A program made the position numbers and the translations under genes. This document shows positions 63,184-64,000 of a stretch of 64,000 nucleotides of DNA, one piece after another. The notes beneath the pieces are model-generated. The model worked only from the letters and a program-made list of their open reading frames with translations, was not told where the DNA came from and ran no database searches. Source of the stretch: Sphingobacteriaceae bacterium DW12 (GTDB lineage: Bacteria > Bacteroidota > Bacteroidia > Sphingobacteriales > Sphingobacteriaceae); contig JROE01000002.1 of assembly GCA_000783305.1 (NCBI GenBank), positions 1 through 64,000 on the forward strand, read 5' to 3'. The stretch's first letter is position 1; each line of letters starts with the position of its first letter.

Positions 63184-64000
63184 ATGAAATTAACTAAATT
63201 CCTTTTCGGCTACGTGGCTATCTTTCTATTCTTTGTCACCCACAGCTTCGCTCAAAAGCTCAACACCACTATTCTGCATTCTTTAAACTTTTGCGACACT
63301 ATCCCTTTCGAATACACAAAGGGTAAAATTATTGTAAAGGCAATTGTAAATGCTAAGCCGGCTCGTTTCATATTTGACACCGGTGCTCCATTCCTAATAT
63401 CCGATAGACTATGCGATGAACTACGATTGAGCTCTCATCAACATATCAGGGTGACGGATGTATCTACTGCATCGCAAGACCTTCCTATCGTGGAGGTAAA
63501 CAAGCTGGCAGTTGGGAACATCAATTTTTCAAATGCACAGGCAATAGTTTATGAAAAAGGTAAAACTGGAATAATGGATTGCTTTGACGTAGAGGGCCTG
63601 ATTGGGAGCACAATAGTAAAAGACTGTATAGTACATATAGATGCCAAGAGACAGGTCATCATTTTGACAGACCGAGTAGAAAATATAGGGATAGAGAATA
63701 GTACCCCAACAAAAATAAGATTAGATGAGAATAGTCGTCCATTTGTACCTTTACACATCGGGGTGAAATCGAAGATTGAAGCTCTTTTTGACAGTGGCTC
63801 GGATAAAATACTGCCCCTATCATTTGCTACCTTTCAAAAGTTGGAGAAAGAAAAAGTGGTATCAGTATTGAACAAAGGCTATGGCTCCATCTCTTCGAGC
63901 TTGTTTGGACCTGGACAAAAGGGAAAGGAATATAGGATACATATAGGATCACTTCTAATCAATACTACGCATGTAGACGGTATAGTAGCCACAGCATCGG
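63184..64000 (+). CDS. Exported retropepsin-like aspartyl protease, partial at window edge
   Basis: The gene starts at ATG 63184 and runs off the right edge with 272 codons visible. The signal peptide is MKLTKFLFGYVAIFLFFVTH followed by SFAQ. Two retropepsin-type active-site motifs are seen: ARFIFDTGAPFLISD (about 59-73) and EALFDSGSDKILPLS (about 203-217), each followed by a hydrophobic strand, with GLIGSTIVKD between them. Two DTG/DSG motifs in one chain match Bacteroidota 'gag-polyprotein putative aspartyl protease' proteins, where each lobe supplies one Asp. The second lobe has FDSGSD, with no Gly-Ala after Ser-Gly. It should be periplasmic or surface-exposed. The C-terminus is not visible. 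Confidence 0.8.
   Translation, partial: MKLTKFLFGYVAIFLFFVTHSFAQKLNTTILHSLNFCDTIPFEYTKGKIIVKAIVNAKPARFIFDTGAPFLISDRLCDELRLSSHQHIRVTDVSTASQDLPIVEVNKLAVGNINFSNAQAIVYEKGKTGIMDCFDVEGLIGSTIVKDCIVHIDAKRQVIILTDRVENIGIENSTPTKIRLDENSRPFVPLHIGVKSKIEALFDSGSDKILPLSFATFQKLEKEKVVSVLNKGYGSISSSLFGPGQKGKEYRIHIGSLLINTTHVDGIVATAS

Noticed and set aside
1..64000. CRISPR arrays, tRNA or rRNA genes, integrases, insertion sequences
   Set aside because: No regularly spaced repeats, cloverleaf-like segments or transposase/integrase motifs were seen on either strand.

Overview
The window looks like a chromosomal segment of a Bacteroidota organism, most likely a Sphingobacteriaceae member (Sphingobacterium/Pedobacter/Olivibacter type). 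The evidence is five SusC/SusD outer-membrane pairs, four ECF-sigma/FecR cassettes, a hybrid two-component regulator, many lipoproteins, starts with no clear Shine-Dalgarno, and an intergenic repeat of the Pedobacter/Sphingobacterium 'GTCATGCTGAA...TTCAGCATCT' style at the left edge. This placement is inference from gene content. No rRNA, tRNA, CRISPR array, integrase or intact insertion sequence was seen.

Layout. (1) 1-0.9 kb: repeat and a GNAT acetyltransferase. (2) 1.0-8.9 kb, PUL A, plus strand: ECF sigma, FecR, SusC with STN domain, SusD and a surface lipoprotein, closed by a hairpin. (3) 9.0-13.8 kb: beta-propeller lipoprotein, membrane-anchored serine hydrolase, membrane AraC-type regulator and a small ABM-fold protein. 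(4) 13.9-28.4 kb, PUL B: a GH110-like galactosidase divergent from a hybrid two-component regulator (HTCS), then a minus-strand operon SusC, SusD, SusE/FISUMP lipoprotein, beta-helix lipoprotein and a small SusE-type lipoprotein. The HTCS has lost its ATP-binding glycine boxes and carries Glu in place of the receiver phospho-Asp. The same 15-bp sequence lies upstream of the HTCS and upstream of susC. (5) 28.4-38.7 kb, PUL C, minus strand: ECF sigma, FecR, SusC(STN), SusD, a second beta-helix protein, a decayed SusD tail and a metallophosphoesterase ending in a classical terminator. (6) 39-40.9 kb: VOC protein and an exported protein of unknown function. (7) 41.0-47.8 kb, PUL D, minus: ECF sigma, FecR, SusC without STN, and a SusD_2-type lipoprotein, with no enzymes. 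(8) 48.2-48.7 kb: DoxX protein. (9) 48.9-60.1 kb, PUL E, minus: ECF sigma, FecR, SusC(STN), SusD, then a duplicated two-gene unit (DUF4838-like lipoprotein plus CBM9-like lipoprotein). (10) 60.3-64 kb: a frameshifted micro-ORF with terminator, two tandem TGAT-N4-ATCA boxes, a DUF4209/HEPN-like protein, a TonB-C-like protein, and the start of a two-motif aspartyl protease running off the edge.

How it works together. In PULs A, C and E the SusC STN domain should signal substrate loading to FecR, which releases the ECF sigma to transcribe susCD and downstream genes. PUL B should instead be sensed by the periplasmic propeller of the HTCS, although that protein's phosphorelay looks unable to work in the usual way. 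SusC/SusD import oligosaccharides, and the lipoproteins and beta-helix or DUF4838-like proteins bind or cut the glycan outside or in the periplasm. Substrates cannot be assigned from sequence alone, apart from an alpha-galactosyl hint in PUL B.

The most unusual items are the degenerate HTCS with its candidate operator pair, the duplicated DUF4838/CBM9 cassette with Tat versus Sec export, the STN-less SusC behind a FecI/FecR pair, and the DUF4209 locus with its divergent micro-ORF.
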